A stretch of DNA of 46,139 nt from Chitinophagaceae bacterium (GTDB taxonomy: Bacteria > Bacteroidota > Bacteroidia > Chitinophagales > Chitinophagaceae): positions 1 through 46,139 of the forward strand of contig SEAD01000024.1 in the NCBI GenBank assembly GCA_004173355.1, given 5' to 3'. Shown here piece after piece: positions 34,065-42,251 of the stretch (position 1 is its first letter; each line of letters begins with the position of its first letter). The position numbers were made by a program, and so were the translations under genes. The notes below the pieces were generated by a model that worked only from the letters and a program-made list of their open reading frames with translations, made no database searches and was not told where the DNA came from.

Positions 34065-35132
34065 TTATTTTTTCCGCGGAAGTTTCCGCGCTTTCACACC
34101 TTCATATGTGATCCTGACCGGCATGATCTGGTCGTCTTTGTCAAAATACATCCGGTCAACGCAGGTGATGCGGTGATAGCCGCTTTTGTCACCCAGCGGA
34201 CGGCGGTGGTAAGCGATGTACCAGTCGTCGGTGCCCGGGATATTGATCACGGAATGGTGGCCCGCACCGGTGGCAACAGCCGGATCCTGTTGCAGGATCT
34301 TTCCGATGCGTTTGAATGGTCCCATCGGTGAATCGCCGATGGCATAAGCCACTGAATAATCAGGGCCGGTCCATCCCCCCTCCGACCACATCATGTAGTA
34401 TTTGCCCTTGCGGACAAACATAAACGGACCTTCCACATAGTTGTCGGGTGTGATGGAATGGAAAATCTCGCCGTCCTCAAACGGTATGAAGCCAGTGAAG
34501 TCATCTTTGAGTTTCCCGATATTACAATGTTTCCATCCGCCGTAGATCAGGTAATACTGCCCATCGGTATCGCGGAAAACCATCTGGTCGATCGGCTGTG
34601 CGCCATGATAGAATTTATTGACCAGGGGTTTGCCCAGGTAGTCTTTGAACGGACCGGATGGATGATCTGCCACTGCAATACCGATACCTCCTTCCTGGTT
34701 GTCATTCTGGATATCGTTAGCCCCGAAGAACAGGTAATACTTCCCGTCTTTTTCGGTAATTGAGGGAGCCCAGATGGAATAGGCCGCCCAGGAAATATGT
34801 TCGATGTCCAGCACATGGGAGTATTTTTTCCAGTTAACCAGGTCGGTGGATGAGAACGCATCGAGCCAGGTCTGTGAGAGATACTGGGGATTGATTGTAT
34901 TCTTCTGCAGCTCGCGCTGGTGTGCGGAGATATTGACCGAGGTATCTCCCGGACCTGCACGTTCCGACATGGTCGGGAACAGCCAGTAGGTACTCTCAAA
35001 AATGCGTATTTCAGGGTCGGCATAATATCCGGGAACCACCGGATTATTGCCTTGTTTTTTTGATGCTTTGTCCTGTGCGGTGGCGGTGAATGTTGCCAGC
35101 AATGCGAGCGCGGTAAAAAAGTTCCGGGTCAT
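34065..35132 (-). CDS. Glycoside hydrolase family 43-type enzyme
   Basis: A 355-residue exported five-bladed propeller enzyme of the GH43 group, which releases arabinose or xylose (or acts on related linkages) from plant or microbial polysaccharide. ATG 35132 begins a signal peptide (TRNFFTALALLATFTATAQ); the frame is open to 35231 without signal character. The catalytic triad is visible: Asp39 in GYYADPEI (base), Asp182 in QPIDQMVF (pKa modulator) and Glu234 in NYVEGPFMF (acid). The APSITEKDGKYYLFFG block (about 122-137) is also a GH43 signature. No SusC/SusD, regulator or other glycosidase lies alongside, so it is not part of a recognisable polysaccharide utilisation locus. Confidence 0.88.
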   Translation of the reverse strand: MTRNFFTALALLATFTATAQDKASKKQGNNPVVPGYYADPEIRIFESTYWLFPTMSERAGPGDTSVNISAHQRELQKNTINPQYLSQTWLDAFSSTDLVNWKKYSHVLDIEHISWAAYSIWAPSITEKDGKYYLFFGANDIQNDNQEGGIGIAVADHPSGPFKDYLGKPLVNKFYHGAQPIDQMVFRDTDGQYYLIYGGWKHCNIGKLKDDFTGFIPFEDGEIFHSITPDNYVEGPFMFVRKGKYYMMWSEGGWTGPDYSVAYAIGDSPMGPFKRIGKILQQDPAVATGAGHHSVINIPGTDDWYIAYHRRPLGDKSGYHRITCVDRMYFDKDDQIMPVRITYEGVKARKLPRKK

Positions 35133-35318
35133 GAATGTATCGTTTTCCGGCCGGGGGCCATTGGGTTTATGGCGGTGAAAATAACCATTCCCAACGAAAA
35201 AAGGGGCCGGTAAAAACCAGCCCCGGATCATTAACCGGCTGTCAATGATTGTCCAGTGTCTGACGTCAGCCGACGCCGTTATGTTACAGTCCGGGCCTGC
35301 TTTAACAGCCCGTTACCT
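35133..35318. other. Intergenic region holding the VWA-gene terminator
   Basis: This 186-base gap between two - strand genes contains one strong terminator (35197-35224). Apart from that I see only a weak inverted repeat around 35289-35309 and no clear promoter for the glycosidase gene. Confidence 0.6.
35197..35224 (-). terminator. Terminator of the VWA-protein gene
   Basis: On the - strand a nine-pair stem (arms 35216-35224 and 35203-35211, one G-T pair) closes a four-base loop and is followed by six T (A-run at 35197-35202 on the + strand). It lies about 95 bases after the VWA gene's stop codon, leaving a 3' untranslated part. Confidence 0.8.
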
Positions 35319-37259
35319 TTATTCGAGAACAGTCAGTTCATCCCCTCCTGCCTTTCCTTTGCCTGCGAGGAGTTGTGCATCGCGCACCATTTTTATAAAC
35401 TCCGCACGGTAACCTTCCTCATCGCTGCCTTGTGACCTGCGTGCATTTTCCAGCACGCTGGCAAAACCCGCTGAGCCTTTGAATGCGGAATTGCGCAGGA
35501 GCATACCGAACTCGGCAACGCTGGCTGCGAAGCGGAAGTTATCGGAGGTGGAGCGGAACCCGGCTTCGTTATCGGCCAGCGGGTGTGTGATGAGTTTACT
35601 CACATCACCCGCCGGATCCTTGTAACGGAACTTCACAGTCATGATTTCTTCGCTGCCGCCGGTAGTTGCCGTGCTGCCAGCCTGGTATCTTAGATCGTCT
35701 ACTTTTACTTTGTCAAGGAATTCACTTTTTACACCGGCAGGTATGATTTCGTAGAGGGCAGTCACGGTGTGACCACTACCCAGTTCGCCGGCATCTTTTT
35801 TATCATCATTGAAATCCTCTTTGGCAAGCATGCGGTTTTCGTAACCGATAAGCCGGTATCCCTGCACTTTTGCGGGATTGAATTCCACCTGGAGTTTAAC
35901 ATCCTTTGCGATGGTAAATAGTGTACCGCCGAATTCATTCACCAGTACTTTACGTGCTTCGGAGAGGCCATCGATATAAGCATGGTTGCCATTGCCCTTA
36001 TTGGCGAGCTGCTGCATTTTGTTGTCCTTGTAGTTACCCATACCGTAGCCGAGCACTGTGAGGAAGATCCCTGATTCACGTTCCTTTTCGATCAGGCGGA
36101 CCATCGCATCATCGCTGCTTTCCCCCACATTGAAGTCACCATCGGTACAAAGGATTACGCGGTTGTTGCTGCCTTTCACCATTTGTTCACGTGCTGTTTT
36201 GTAGGCCAGTCGAAGTCCTTCACCACCCGCTGTGGAACCCCCTGCAGTCAGGTTTTCCAGTGCTTCGCGAATCCTGGTTTTGTCCGAAGTGGGATTGAGT
36301 ACAAGGCCTGCCGCACCGGCATACACCACCATGGCAACTTTGTCCTGCGGACGAAGCTGGTCGGCCAGCAGTTTGAGGGAAGACTTTACCAGTCCCAGTT
36401 TGTTGGGTTCGTCCATTGAGCCTGACACATCCACGAGGAATACAAGGTTGGCTGGCGGCAGGTTTTCCACCGGGATTTTTTTACCCTGCAGTCCGATCAT
36501 CACCAGCTTATGTTTGCTGTTCCATGGTGCCTGCGAAATTTCGGTATGGATGGCAAACGGTTCATTACCGGTTGGCTGGGCATAATCGTATTTAAAGTAA
36601 TTGACCATCTCTTCGATACGGACTGCACCGGCTGGTGGCAGCGAGCCGTTGTTCAGCATCCGGCGGATATTGCTGTAGGAAGCGGCATCCACATCAATTG
36701 AAAAAGTGGACAGCGGGTTGCCGCTGGTGGTCATGAATTTATTTTCAGAAATATTATCGTAGTCTTCGGTGTTGAAATTCTCCCGGCCTTCACCCGGAAC
36801 GAAAGCCCGGTCAGCTGTCTTATCTTCCGTTTCGTAATACACTCTTGAAGGCGCACTGGAAATGTTTTGCGAATTTATCACGACCGTTGAGCCCATGATT
36901 GCCTTTTTTCGTGTGGTGCCATAACCAGTGACCACTACCTCGCTCAGTGGCGCCCCTGCTGCTGTCATCCAGATGTCGACTACCAGGCGTCCTTTTATTT
37001 TTTCTTCCTGTGGGTTGAATCCTGGTCCGGAAAACAGGAGGACCGACTGAAGTGAGGGTGCTTTGATTGTGTAGGTTCCATCCTTTCCCGAAACTGTTTT
37101 AGTGGAAGTGCCTTTTACAGCCACCGTAACACCTGCCACCGGATTGGATGATTCATCGGTGATGGTACCCGTAACAGTTACTTCACCGGAAGGGCGGAAT
37201 GCCAGCAGTACAAAAAGTACCGGGACTATCATAAAAAGGAGTCGTTTCATATGTTTCAT
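35319..37259 (-). CDS. VWA-domain protein with N-terminal carboxypeptidase-like and receptor-plug-like segments
   Basis: A 646-residue exported protein. After a signal peptide (about 4-22) comes a carboxypeptidase-D regulatory-like domain (about 27-98), then LSEVVVTGYGTTRKKA (about 105-120), which copies the start of a TonB-dependent receptor plug. A linker (about 125-180) leads to the YfbK-type N-terminal region (about 183-260, FSIDVDAASYSNIRRML), and a von Willebrand A domain (about 268-440) with the metal-ion adhesion motif DVSGSM (Asp277, Ser279, Ser281), then a conserved C-terminal region. It is probably a surface or periplasmic protein-binding factor. Related Bacteroidota proteins have this layout; none has a function I can name. 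Divergent, 75 bases away, is a sigma factor with a membrane anti-sigma/TonB-like partner. ATG at 37259 or 37250 are both possible. Confidence 0.84.
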   Translation of the reverse strand: MKHMKRLLFMIVPVLFVLLAFRPSGEVTVTGTITDESSNPVAGVTVAVKGTSTKTVSGKDGTYTIKAPSLQSVLLFSGPGFNPQEEKIKGRLVVDIWMTAAGAPLSEVVVTGYGTTRKKAIMGSTVVINSQNISSAPSRVYYETEDKTADRAFVPGEGRENFNTEDYDNISENKFMTTSGNPLSTFSIDVDAASYSNIRRMLNNGSLPPAGAVRIEEMVNYFKYDYAQPTGNEPFAIHTEISQAPWNSKHKLVMIGLQGKKIPVENLPPANLVFLVDVSGSMDEPNKLGLVKSSLKLLADQLRPQDKVAMVVYAGAAGLVLNPTSDKTRIREALENLTAGGSTAGGEGLRLAYKTAREQMVKGSNNRVILCTDGDFNVGESSDDAMVRLIEKERESGIFLTVLGYGMGNYKDNKMQQLANKGNGNHAYIDGLSEARKVLVNEFGGTLFTIAKDVKLQVEFNPAKVQGYRLIGYENRMLAKEDFNDDKKDAGELGSGHTVTALYEIIPAGVKSEFLDKVKVDDLRYQAGSTATTGGSEEIMTVKFRYKDPAGDVSKLITHPLADNEAGFRSTSDNFRFAASVAEFGMLLRNSAFKGSAGFASVLENARRSQGSDEEGYRAEFIKMVRDAQLLAGKGKAGGDELTVLE

Positions 37260-37334
37260 TTTTTACCAGATGCGGATGCCGGACCGATTACACAGGGACA
37301 AAAAAATCTGCGCCCTTTTTGTTATTTTTAACCC

Positions 37335-37922
37335 GTGTCCTTCCTCCCAAATACCAACCGTTCGGGTTTATCCGATAAAGAACTGGCCGACCAGTACCGT
37401 GATTCGGGGGACATGGCAGTGCTGGGTGAACTCTATGGCAGGTATATGGAACTGGTCTATGGGGTCTGCCTGAAGTATTTCAAGGAACCCGAAGCCGCCA
37501 AGGACGCAGTGATGCAGGTATTTGAAGAACTGGTATCCAAATTGCGCAAACACACCGTGGACAATTTCCGGCCCTGGCTTCACCAGGTGGCGCGGAATTA
37601 CTGCCTGATGCAGCTCCGTACCCCTAAAAACCTGAAAACTGTGGAGTTTAACGGGGAGCTTATGCAAAATGAGGAAACCGTGCATCTGAATGCTGTCCTG
37701 GAGAAAGAAGAGAATTATAAACGGCTGGAAGGCTGCCTGGACCTGCTCACGGGGGACCAGCAACGGGCCATCAGGCTCTTTTACCTCGATAACAAATGTT
37801 ACAATGAGATTGTAGAGGAAACCGGTATCGCCTGGAACCAGGTGCGGAGTTTTATCCAGAACGGGCGTCGCAACCTGAAGAATTGTATGGAGAAAAAAGA
37901 ACAGGAAGCGGAAACAAACTGA
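37335..37922 (+). CDS. RNA polymerase sigma-70 family (ECF-like) sigma factor
   Basis: A 195-residue sigma factor with regions 2 and 4 only. Region 2 is about residues 30-95 (LGELYGRYMELVYGVCLKYF, then AKDAVMQVFEEL, and WLHQVARNYCLMQL); region 4 is about 133-185 (LTGDQQRAIRLFYLDNKCYNEIVEETGI, with an HTH ending at RRNLK). The start is GTG at 37335: an in-frame TAA lies at 37329, only CCC intervenes, and no other start gives the full region 2. The anti-sigma gene begins 4 bases after the stop, so the pair is co-expressed. A -7-like TATTTTTA lies immediately before the GTG. The target genes are unknown; the divergent VWA gene is a candidate. Confidence 0.88.
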   Translation: MSFLPNTNRSGLSDKELADQYRDSGDMAVLGELYGRYMELVYGVCLKYFKEPEAAKDAVMQVFEELVSKLRKHTVDNFRPWLHQVARNYCLMQLRTPKNLKTVEFNGELMQNEETVHLNAVLEKEENYKRLEGCLDLLTGDQQRAIRLFYLDNKCYNEIVEETGIAWNQVRSFIQNGRRNLKNCMEKKEQEAETN

Positions 37923-37926
37923 TCAT

Positions 37927-39294
37927 ATGGCAACAGACGGACATATCCATTCCTTCAGCGCCGCTGATATTGAAAAATACCAGCAGGGCAGGCTCAGCGC
38001 GGCAGAAATGCACGCGATGGAAAAGGCTGCGCTGGAAGACCCTTTCCTCGCCGATGCGATGGAGGGATATGCCGATGCGGGCCCCTCCCTGCAGGCGGAT
38101 CTGGCTGACCTCCGCCAGCGGCTGGACGTGCAGGAGAAAAGGGCGCGTGTAGTTCCCCTCGTCACGCAAGCACGCAGCTCCTACACCTGGCTGAAAGTGG
38201 CGGCTATGGCCGTGATTGTTTTTGGTGCAGCATTCCTCGTATACCAGCTTGGCTTCGCGGACAGACAACCTGTGATCGCGATGGAACAAACCGTGGCTGC
38301 CGATACACAGGCAGCTACAGACAGGACCTCCCTGAAAACAGACAGTACACCCGTTGTGCCTGGGGAAAACCTGGCTGCGTCGAAGGCTCCCGTGGTTATT
38401 GATAATCCTAAGCCGGCAGGCAACAAACAGGCAGGCACCGCAAACAATGATGACCTGAAGAGCCCTGCGGTTGCGGCAAAACAACCTGCTGTCCAGGCTG
38501 CGCCCGTCCGGGAAGACGCAGCCACTCTCCTGCCAGCCGCCCCTTCATTGCCGCAGGCAGAAGTTGTGACCAGGGACAAGGCCGCCCCTGTAAATGAAAC
38601 AGCTAAAAAAGCAGAACAGGAAACCGAGCGGAAATTATCCGCCACCCAGGGTTACGGACAGGCAAAGGCAAAACGAGCTGCCGTCCCTGCCGAAGGTTTT
38701 ACCAGCCAGAGTAATACTTTCCGCGGACGTGTGTTTGATGAAAACAATAATGCACTTCCCTTTGCCAATATTACCAATGCGCAGGATAACGTAGGCACGT
38801 ACACGGATGCAAGGGGAAACTTTATCCTGACCTCCCCTGACTCGATACTCGACGTGCGTGTCCGGTCCCTGGGTTACAGCAGCCAGACTGTCGAACTCAA
38901 ACCAGGCAATGCCGCCACTGCCAATCGCATCATCATGGACGAGTCAGGTGAAGCATCCGATGTGGTGATCAGCAGGCAGACCGTTAACTCATCACGGCCG
39001 CGCAACAGCGGTATGGTACTGGAAGAATCCGAACCGGTGGACGGATGGCGGAACTATGATACCTATATTGCCAATAACCTCCAGGTTCCTGAAAATGAAA
39101 AAAGCCGGCCCGGTCGTTCGGGTGAAGTGGAGCTCAGCTTCGAGGTAGACAAAAAAGGGGAACCGGTAAATATTACGGTTACAAAATCGCTTTGCGAAAG
39201 CTGCGACCGTGAAGCTATCCGGCTGCTGAAAGCCGGTCCGAAATGGAAGCGCAAAACAAAACAGGGCCGCACCGTAGTCACTATCCCGTTTTAA
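37927..39294 (+). CDS. Membrane anti-sigma-like protein fused to carboxypeptidase-like and TonB C-terminal domains
   Basis: A 455-residue single-pass protein. Residues 1-80 are an acidic, Ala/Leu-rich helical region typical of sigma-binding cytoplasmic parts (SAADIEKYQQGRLSAAEMHAMEKAALEDPF). One transmembrane helix spans about 87-107. A long Ala/Pro/Lys-rich periplasmic linker (about 115-255) leads to a carboxypeptidase-D regulatory-like domain (about 263-345, RGRVFDENNNALPFANI) and a TonB C-terminal-like domain (about 375-455, GEVELSFEVDKKGEPVNITV, ending TVVTIPF). Two cysteines (CESC, about 423-426) sit in the TonB-like domain. The layout suggests that a periplasmic or outer-membrane signal is passed to the sigma factor encoded 4 bases upstream. 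Roles are inferred from layout; a structural rather than energising TonB domain is equally possible. Confidence 0.82.
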   Translation: MATDGHIHSFSAADIEKYQQGRLSAAEMHAMEKAALEDPFLADAMEGYADAGPSLQADLADLRQRLDVQEKRARVVPLVTQARSSYTWLKVAAMAVIVFGAAFLVYQLGFADRQPVIAMEQTVAADTQAATDRTSLKTDSTPVVPGENLAASKAPVVIDNPKPAGNKQAGTANNDDLKSPAVAAKQPAVQAAPVREDAATLLPAAPSLPQAEVVTRDKAAPVNETAKKAEQETERKLSATQGYGQAKAKRAAVPAEGFTSQSNTFRGRVFDENNNALPFANITNAQDNVGTYTDARGNFILTSPDSILDVRVRSLGYSSQTVELKPGNAATANRIIMDESGEASDVVISRQTVNSSRPRNSGMVLEESEPVDGWRNYDTYIANNLQVPENEKSRPGRSGEVELSFEVDKKGEPVNITVTKSLCESCDREAIRLLKAGPKWKRKTKQGRTVVTIPF

Positions 39295-39305
39295 TCCGTT
39301 TCTTC

Positions 39306-39313
39306 TACCTTCG
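39306..39313 (+). promoter_or_regulatory. Possible -7 box of the DUF2911 gene
   Basis: TACCTTCG, a TAnnTTCG variant followed by CGCTACC, lies 20 bases before the ATG at 39334. The gene may therefore be transcribed apart from the sigma/anti-sigma pair. No -33 TTTG box at the right distance. Confidence 0.32.
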
Positions 39314-39333
39314 CGCTACCTAATACAACTACA

Positions 39334-40167
39334 ATGAAAAAATTACTGACGGCCATCCTTGCGATGTGCTGCCTCACCAGTGCGTTTGGCCAGCTCAAAA
39401 CGCCGCAGCCAAGTACCGGACAAACCGTTAAACAGGAATTTGGCCTCGGCAGTATCGAACTGTCCTACTCCCGCCCCAATATTAAGAAGCGCAAGATTTT
39501 TGGTGATATCGTACCGCTTGATTCCGTATGGCGTACCGGCGCCAATACTGCCACCACCCTGACTTTCAGCGAAGATGTGGTCATTGCAGGCATTACCGTG
39601 GCAGCCGGTAAATATGGCCTGCTGTCTATCCCGCGCAAAAAGACCTGGGATATCATCATTTCCAAACAGACCAATGTGACCAGCCCGTCGGCCTATAAAA
39701 AGGAGATGGATGTGGTGCGGATTGCAGTGGAAGTTATAAAAGTAAAAAAGGCAGTGGAGACATTCACTATCGCATTTGCCAATGTGTTACCCTCCACCCT
39801 CGACCTGCAGATTTCCTGGGATAAATCAACAGTCAGTCTTCCGATCCTTATGGAAACGGATGCGAAAGTGATGGCGGCTATTGAACAGAACATGAAATCG
39901 GCCAAACCCGAATATTTTGCCGCTGCTGTGTATTACATGCAAAACGACAAGGACCTCAACCAGGCATTGACCTGGTTCAACAAAGCGGTCGAACAACAAC
40001 CGGATGCATTCTGGATACAACACCAGTGGGCCAACTGTCTTGCCAAACTCGGCAAGACACAGGAAGCAAAAGCCGCGGCCCTGCGGTCAAAGGAACTCGC
40101 CGCAAAAGCAGGCAACAACGATTATGTAAAATTGAATAACAAGCTGCTGAAACAGCTGGATAAGTAA
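39334..40167 (+). CDS. DUF2911 domain-containing exported protein
   Basis: A 277-residue exported protein. A signal peptide (KKLLTAILAMCCLTSAFGQ) is followed by a DUF2911 domain (about 20-170): QTVKQEFGLGSIELSYSRPN, KRKIFGDIVPLDSVWRTGAN and AGKYGLLSIPRKKTWDIIIS are hallmark stretches of this Bacteroidota family. The C-terminal part (about 190-277) is helical with TPR-like spacing (KDLNQALTWFNKAVEQQPDAFWIQHQWANCLAKLGKTQEA). Function is unknown. It is 39 bases after the anti-sigma gene and may be part of that regulon or independent. It ends before a strong terminator shared with the convergent symporter gene. Confidence 0.85.
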   Translation: MKKLLTAILAMCCLTSAFGQLKTPQPSTGQTVKQEFGLGSIELSYSRPNIKKRKIFGDIVPLDSVWRTGANTATTLTFSEDVVIAGITVAAGKYGLLSIPRKKTWDIIISKQTNVTSPSAYKKEMDVVRIAVEVIKVKKAVETFTIAFANVLPSTLDLQISWDKSTVSLPILMETDAKVMAAIEQNMKSAKPEYFAAAVYYMQNDKDLNQALTWFNKAVEQQPDAFWIQHQWANCLAKLGKTQEAKAAALRSKELAAKAGNNDYVKLNNKLLKQLDK

Positions 40168-40187
40168 GCAGGGAATAACCGATACAA

Positions 40188-40229
40188 CCGCCCGCGGGAA
40201 ACACTCCACGTTTCGCCGGGCGGTTTTTT
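40188..40229 (+). terminator. Terminator of the DUF2911 gene
   Basis: Outer stem CCGCCCG (40188-40194) pairs with CGGGCGG (40217-40223); an inner stem GAAAC (40198-40202) pairs with GTTTC (40210-40214) across a small internal loop. Six T follow. The stop codon of the convergent symporter gene lies in the T-run (40228-40230). Confidence 0.9.
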
Positions 40230-41946
40230 ATTCCGCCATCGGTAACTCCGCTTTTGCTTTTTCGCCGGTAAACTGCTGGATCAGCAGTGAGAGCAGGATC
40301 ACCGCCAGTGAACCAATTGCATTAAGCCAGAGGAAACCAAGACCGATCAGGCCTTTCTCCGACATCCTGAACATAACGATCACGAGGATCTCTGCAATAA
40401 CCGCCGCAATAAACACGGCTTTTGCACCCACCTTCTTCAGGTAAAAAGCAACCAGGAAAATCCCGAGGATGGTTCCATAAAAGAGTGAGCCCAGGATATT
40501 GACTGCTTCAATCAGGCTGTTGCCGATATTATAGGCGAACATTGCCACGATCACGCAGAACACGCCCCAGGCAAGGGTATATCTCCGGGAAATGCGATAG
40601 TCATCGTCATGCGTACAGTCCTTATTGATAAAACGCTTATGGAAGTCCACTACCGTTGACGATGCCAGTGAGTTGAGCGCAGCGGCTACCGAACTCCAGG
40701 ATGCAAGGAAGATCACTGCGATAAGCAGTCCCACCAGTCCGACCGGCAGGTAGTCCATCACGAACCGGAGGAATATATAATTGGTATCATTGTCATCCCC
40801 GCCATTTGCGCGGATCATCTTTTTGACCTCATCCCGGATCCTGTCAGTGGACGCCTGGATCGGCCGCAGCTGCTCCAGTACGGATTCATCCCTGCTTGAT
40901 GAATAGGCGGACAGCACTTTTTCCCGCGCGAGCTGGAGCTCCTGCGACTGTTGCCGGAATCGTAACAGGTCATCTGTATGACCCGCTGCTTCGAGACGGG
41001 TTATTTCCTTCTGGTTGAAAAAGACCGGCGCCTGGTTAAACTGGTAAAAGGTAAACACCAATACCCCGAGCAACAGGATAAAAAACTGCACCGGTACTTT
41101 CACGAGTCCGTTCATCAATAAACCGAGACGGCTTTCCTTTACGGATTTTGCAGTGAGGTAACGACCCACCTGCGACTGGTCAGTCCCGAAATACGAGAGG
41201 GCCAGGAAGAATCCACCAATGATCCCGCTGATCAGGTTATACCGGTCACTCCAGTCGAATGAACCATCTATTACCCCACTCGTGATCACATTCATTTTCC
41301 CCATCTTGCCGCCTACCTCAAGTGCTTCCGCAAGACCCATTTCCGCCGGTAAGTTATGGACCACATAAAACCCGGCCAGGAACATGCCCGCAAAAATCAC
41401 GATCAGCTGGATCTTCTGTGTATACGCTACGGCACGGGCCCCGCCGGTGACGGTATAGATGATCAGGATCCCACCCATTATAAGATTGGTCAGGTAGATA
41501 TTCCATCCAAGTAAGGTAGACAGGATAATGCTGGGTGCGAAGATGCTGATGCCGGTGGACAGGCCCCGTTGCAAAAGGAACAGGAAAGCGGTGAATGCCC
41601 GGGTGCGCACATCAAAGCGTGTTTCAAGGAATTCATACGCCGTATAAATTTTCATCCGGCTGAACACGGGTACAAAGGTGATACAGATCACGATAGCAGC
41701 CAGTGGGAGGCCAAAGTAGTACTGGATAAAACGCATCCCGTCGGTGTATGCCTGGCCGGGAAGCGCAAGGAAGGTTACTGCACTTGCCTGCGTACCCATG
41801 ATGCTGAGCAGGATCAGCCACCAGGGCATACTGCGGTTCGACAAAAAATACCCGTCAAGGTTTTTTGATGCGCGGCCCTTGTAAATACCATAGGTTACCA
41901 CGGCGGCAAGCGTAACAACAAGTATGATCCAGTCGGCTATATCCAT
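40228..41946 (-). CDS. Sodium:solute symporter family transporter
   Basis: A 572-residue integral membrane protein of the SSS (SLC5-like) family, which imports a solute with Na+. The N-terminus begins with the out-facing helix DIADWIILVVTLAAVVTYG, then DGYFLSNRSMPWWLILLSIMGTQASAVTFLALPGQAY (about 32-67), a family signature. About 13 hydrophobic segments follow. A hydrophilic, helical insertion (about 311-391) separates two membrane helices. The ATG at 41946 is chosen: it begins DIADWI, and the frame upstream overlaps the tiny gene described next. It is the last of four tightly packed - strand genes after a PIG-L deacetylase and two tiny membrane proteins. The substrate is unknown; a sugar or amino-sugar is the neighbourhood-based guess. 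Confidence 0.92.
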   Translation of the reverse strand: MDIADWIILVVTLAAVVTYGIYKGRASKNLDGYFLSNRSMPWWLILLSIMGTQASAVTFLALPGQAYTDGMRFIQYYFGLPLAAIVICITFVPVFSRMKIYTAYEFLETRFDVRTRAFTAFLFLLQRGLSTGISIFAPSIILSTLLGWNIYLTNLIMGGILIIYTVTGGARAVAYTQKIQLIVIFAGMFLAGFYVVHNLPAEMGLAEALEVGGKMGKMNVITSGVIDGSFDWSDRYNLISGIIGGFFLALSYFGTDQSQVGRYLTAKSVKESRLGLLMNGLVKVPVQFFILLLGVLVFTFYQFNQAPVFFNQKEITRLEAAGHTDDLLRFRQQSQELQLAREKVLSAYSSSRDESVLEQLRPIQASTDRIRDEVKKMIRANGGDDNDTNYIFLRFVMDYLPVGLVGLLIAVIFLASWSSVAAALNSLASSTVVDFHKRFINKDCTHDDDYRISRRYTLAWGVFCVIVAMFAYNIGNSLIEAVNILGSLFYGTILGIFLVAFYLKKVGAKAVFIAAVIAEILVIVMFRMSEKGLIGLGFLWLNAIGSLAVILLSLLIQQFTGEKAKAELPMAE

Positions 41947-42068
41947 GCGAAGTGTATGGTTACACGCCAGAACAGGACAATGAGCAGCACCAGTACAACC
42001 AACACAAAGATGTACCAGCCCCGCCATGACCTGAACAGGGGAACCTTTTCGTTTTCGTTATTTGTCAA
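41937..42068 (-). CDS. 43-residue single-pass membrane protein, overlapping both neighbours
   Basis: An easily missed small gene starting with TTG at 42068 and ending with TAG at 41937-41939. The peptide has a charged N-terminus (TNNENEKVPLFRSWRG), one transmembrane helix (WYIFVLVVLVLLIVLFW, about residues 18-34) and a short RVTIHFAWI tail. Its TTG overlaps the TGA of the upstream 60-residue gene (TTGA), and its stop overlaps the ATG region of the symporter by 10 bases. This is the layout of translational coupling, and the reading frame has strong membrane-protein character, so I regard it as real. There is no ATG in the frame. Function is unknown; a small partner of the symporter is an inference from position. 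Confidence 0.65.
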   Translation of the reverse strand: MTNNENEKVPLFRSWRGWYIFVLVVLVLLIVLFWRVTIHFAWI

Positions 42069-42247
42069 TCGCGTCGTTTTATCGAGATCCATCCGAGGAA
42101 CACAATCATGCTGCCCACTACCAGGCCCAGCAACAGCCCCAGCCGTACACGTTTGATGAGCATGCCAAGCACCAGTCCCATCACGATAGCGACTATAAAC
42201 GCCATCTCCCCTCTCCGTATCCCCTTTCCCTTAGCATTCGCAGCCAT
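42065..42247 (-). CDS. 60-residue membrane protein
   Basis: A small protein with two predicted transmembrane segments (AFIVAIVMGLVLGMLI at about 16-31, and LGLLLGLVVGSMIVFLGWI at about 36-54) joined by a KRVR turn, with a basic N-terminus and a Lys-Arg-Arg-Asp end. The positive turn is likely cytoplasmic. I recognise no family. It starts four bases after the PIG-L stop, and its TGA overlaps the TTG of the next small gene, so it sits in the middle of a four-gene unit. A second in-frame ATG (residue 15) would leave the membrane part unchanged. Confidence 0.7.
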   Translation of the reverse strand: MAANAKGKGIRRGEMAFIVAIVMGLVLGMLIKRVRLGLLLGLVVGSMIVFLGWISIKRRD

Positions 42248-42251
42248 ATAC

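Noticed and set aside
34075-34090. Palindrome with a six-pair stem near the end of the GH43 gene
   Set aside because: It lies in coding sequence and has no T-run on either downstream side, so I do not call it a terminator for xerD or the glycosidase.
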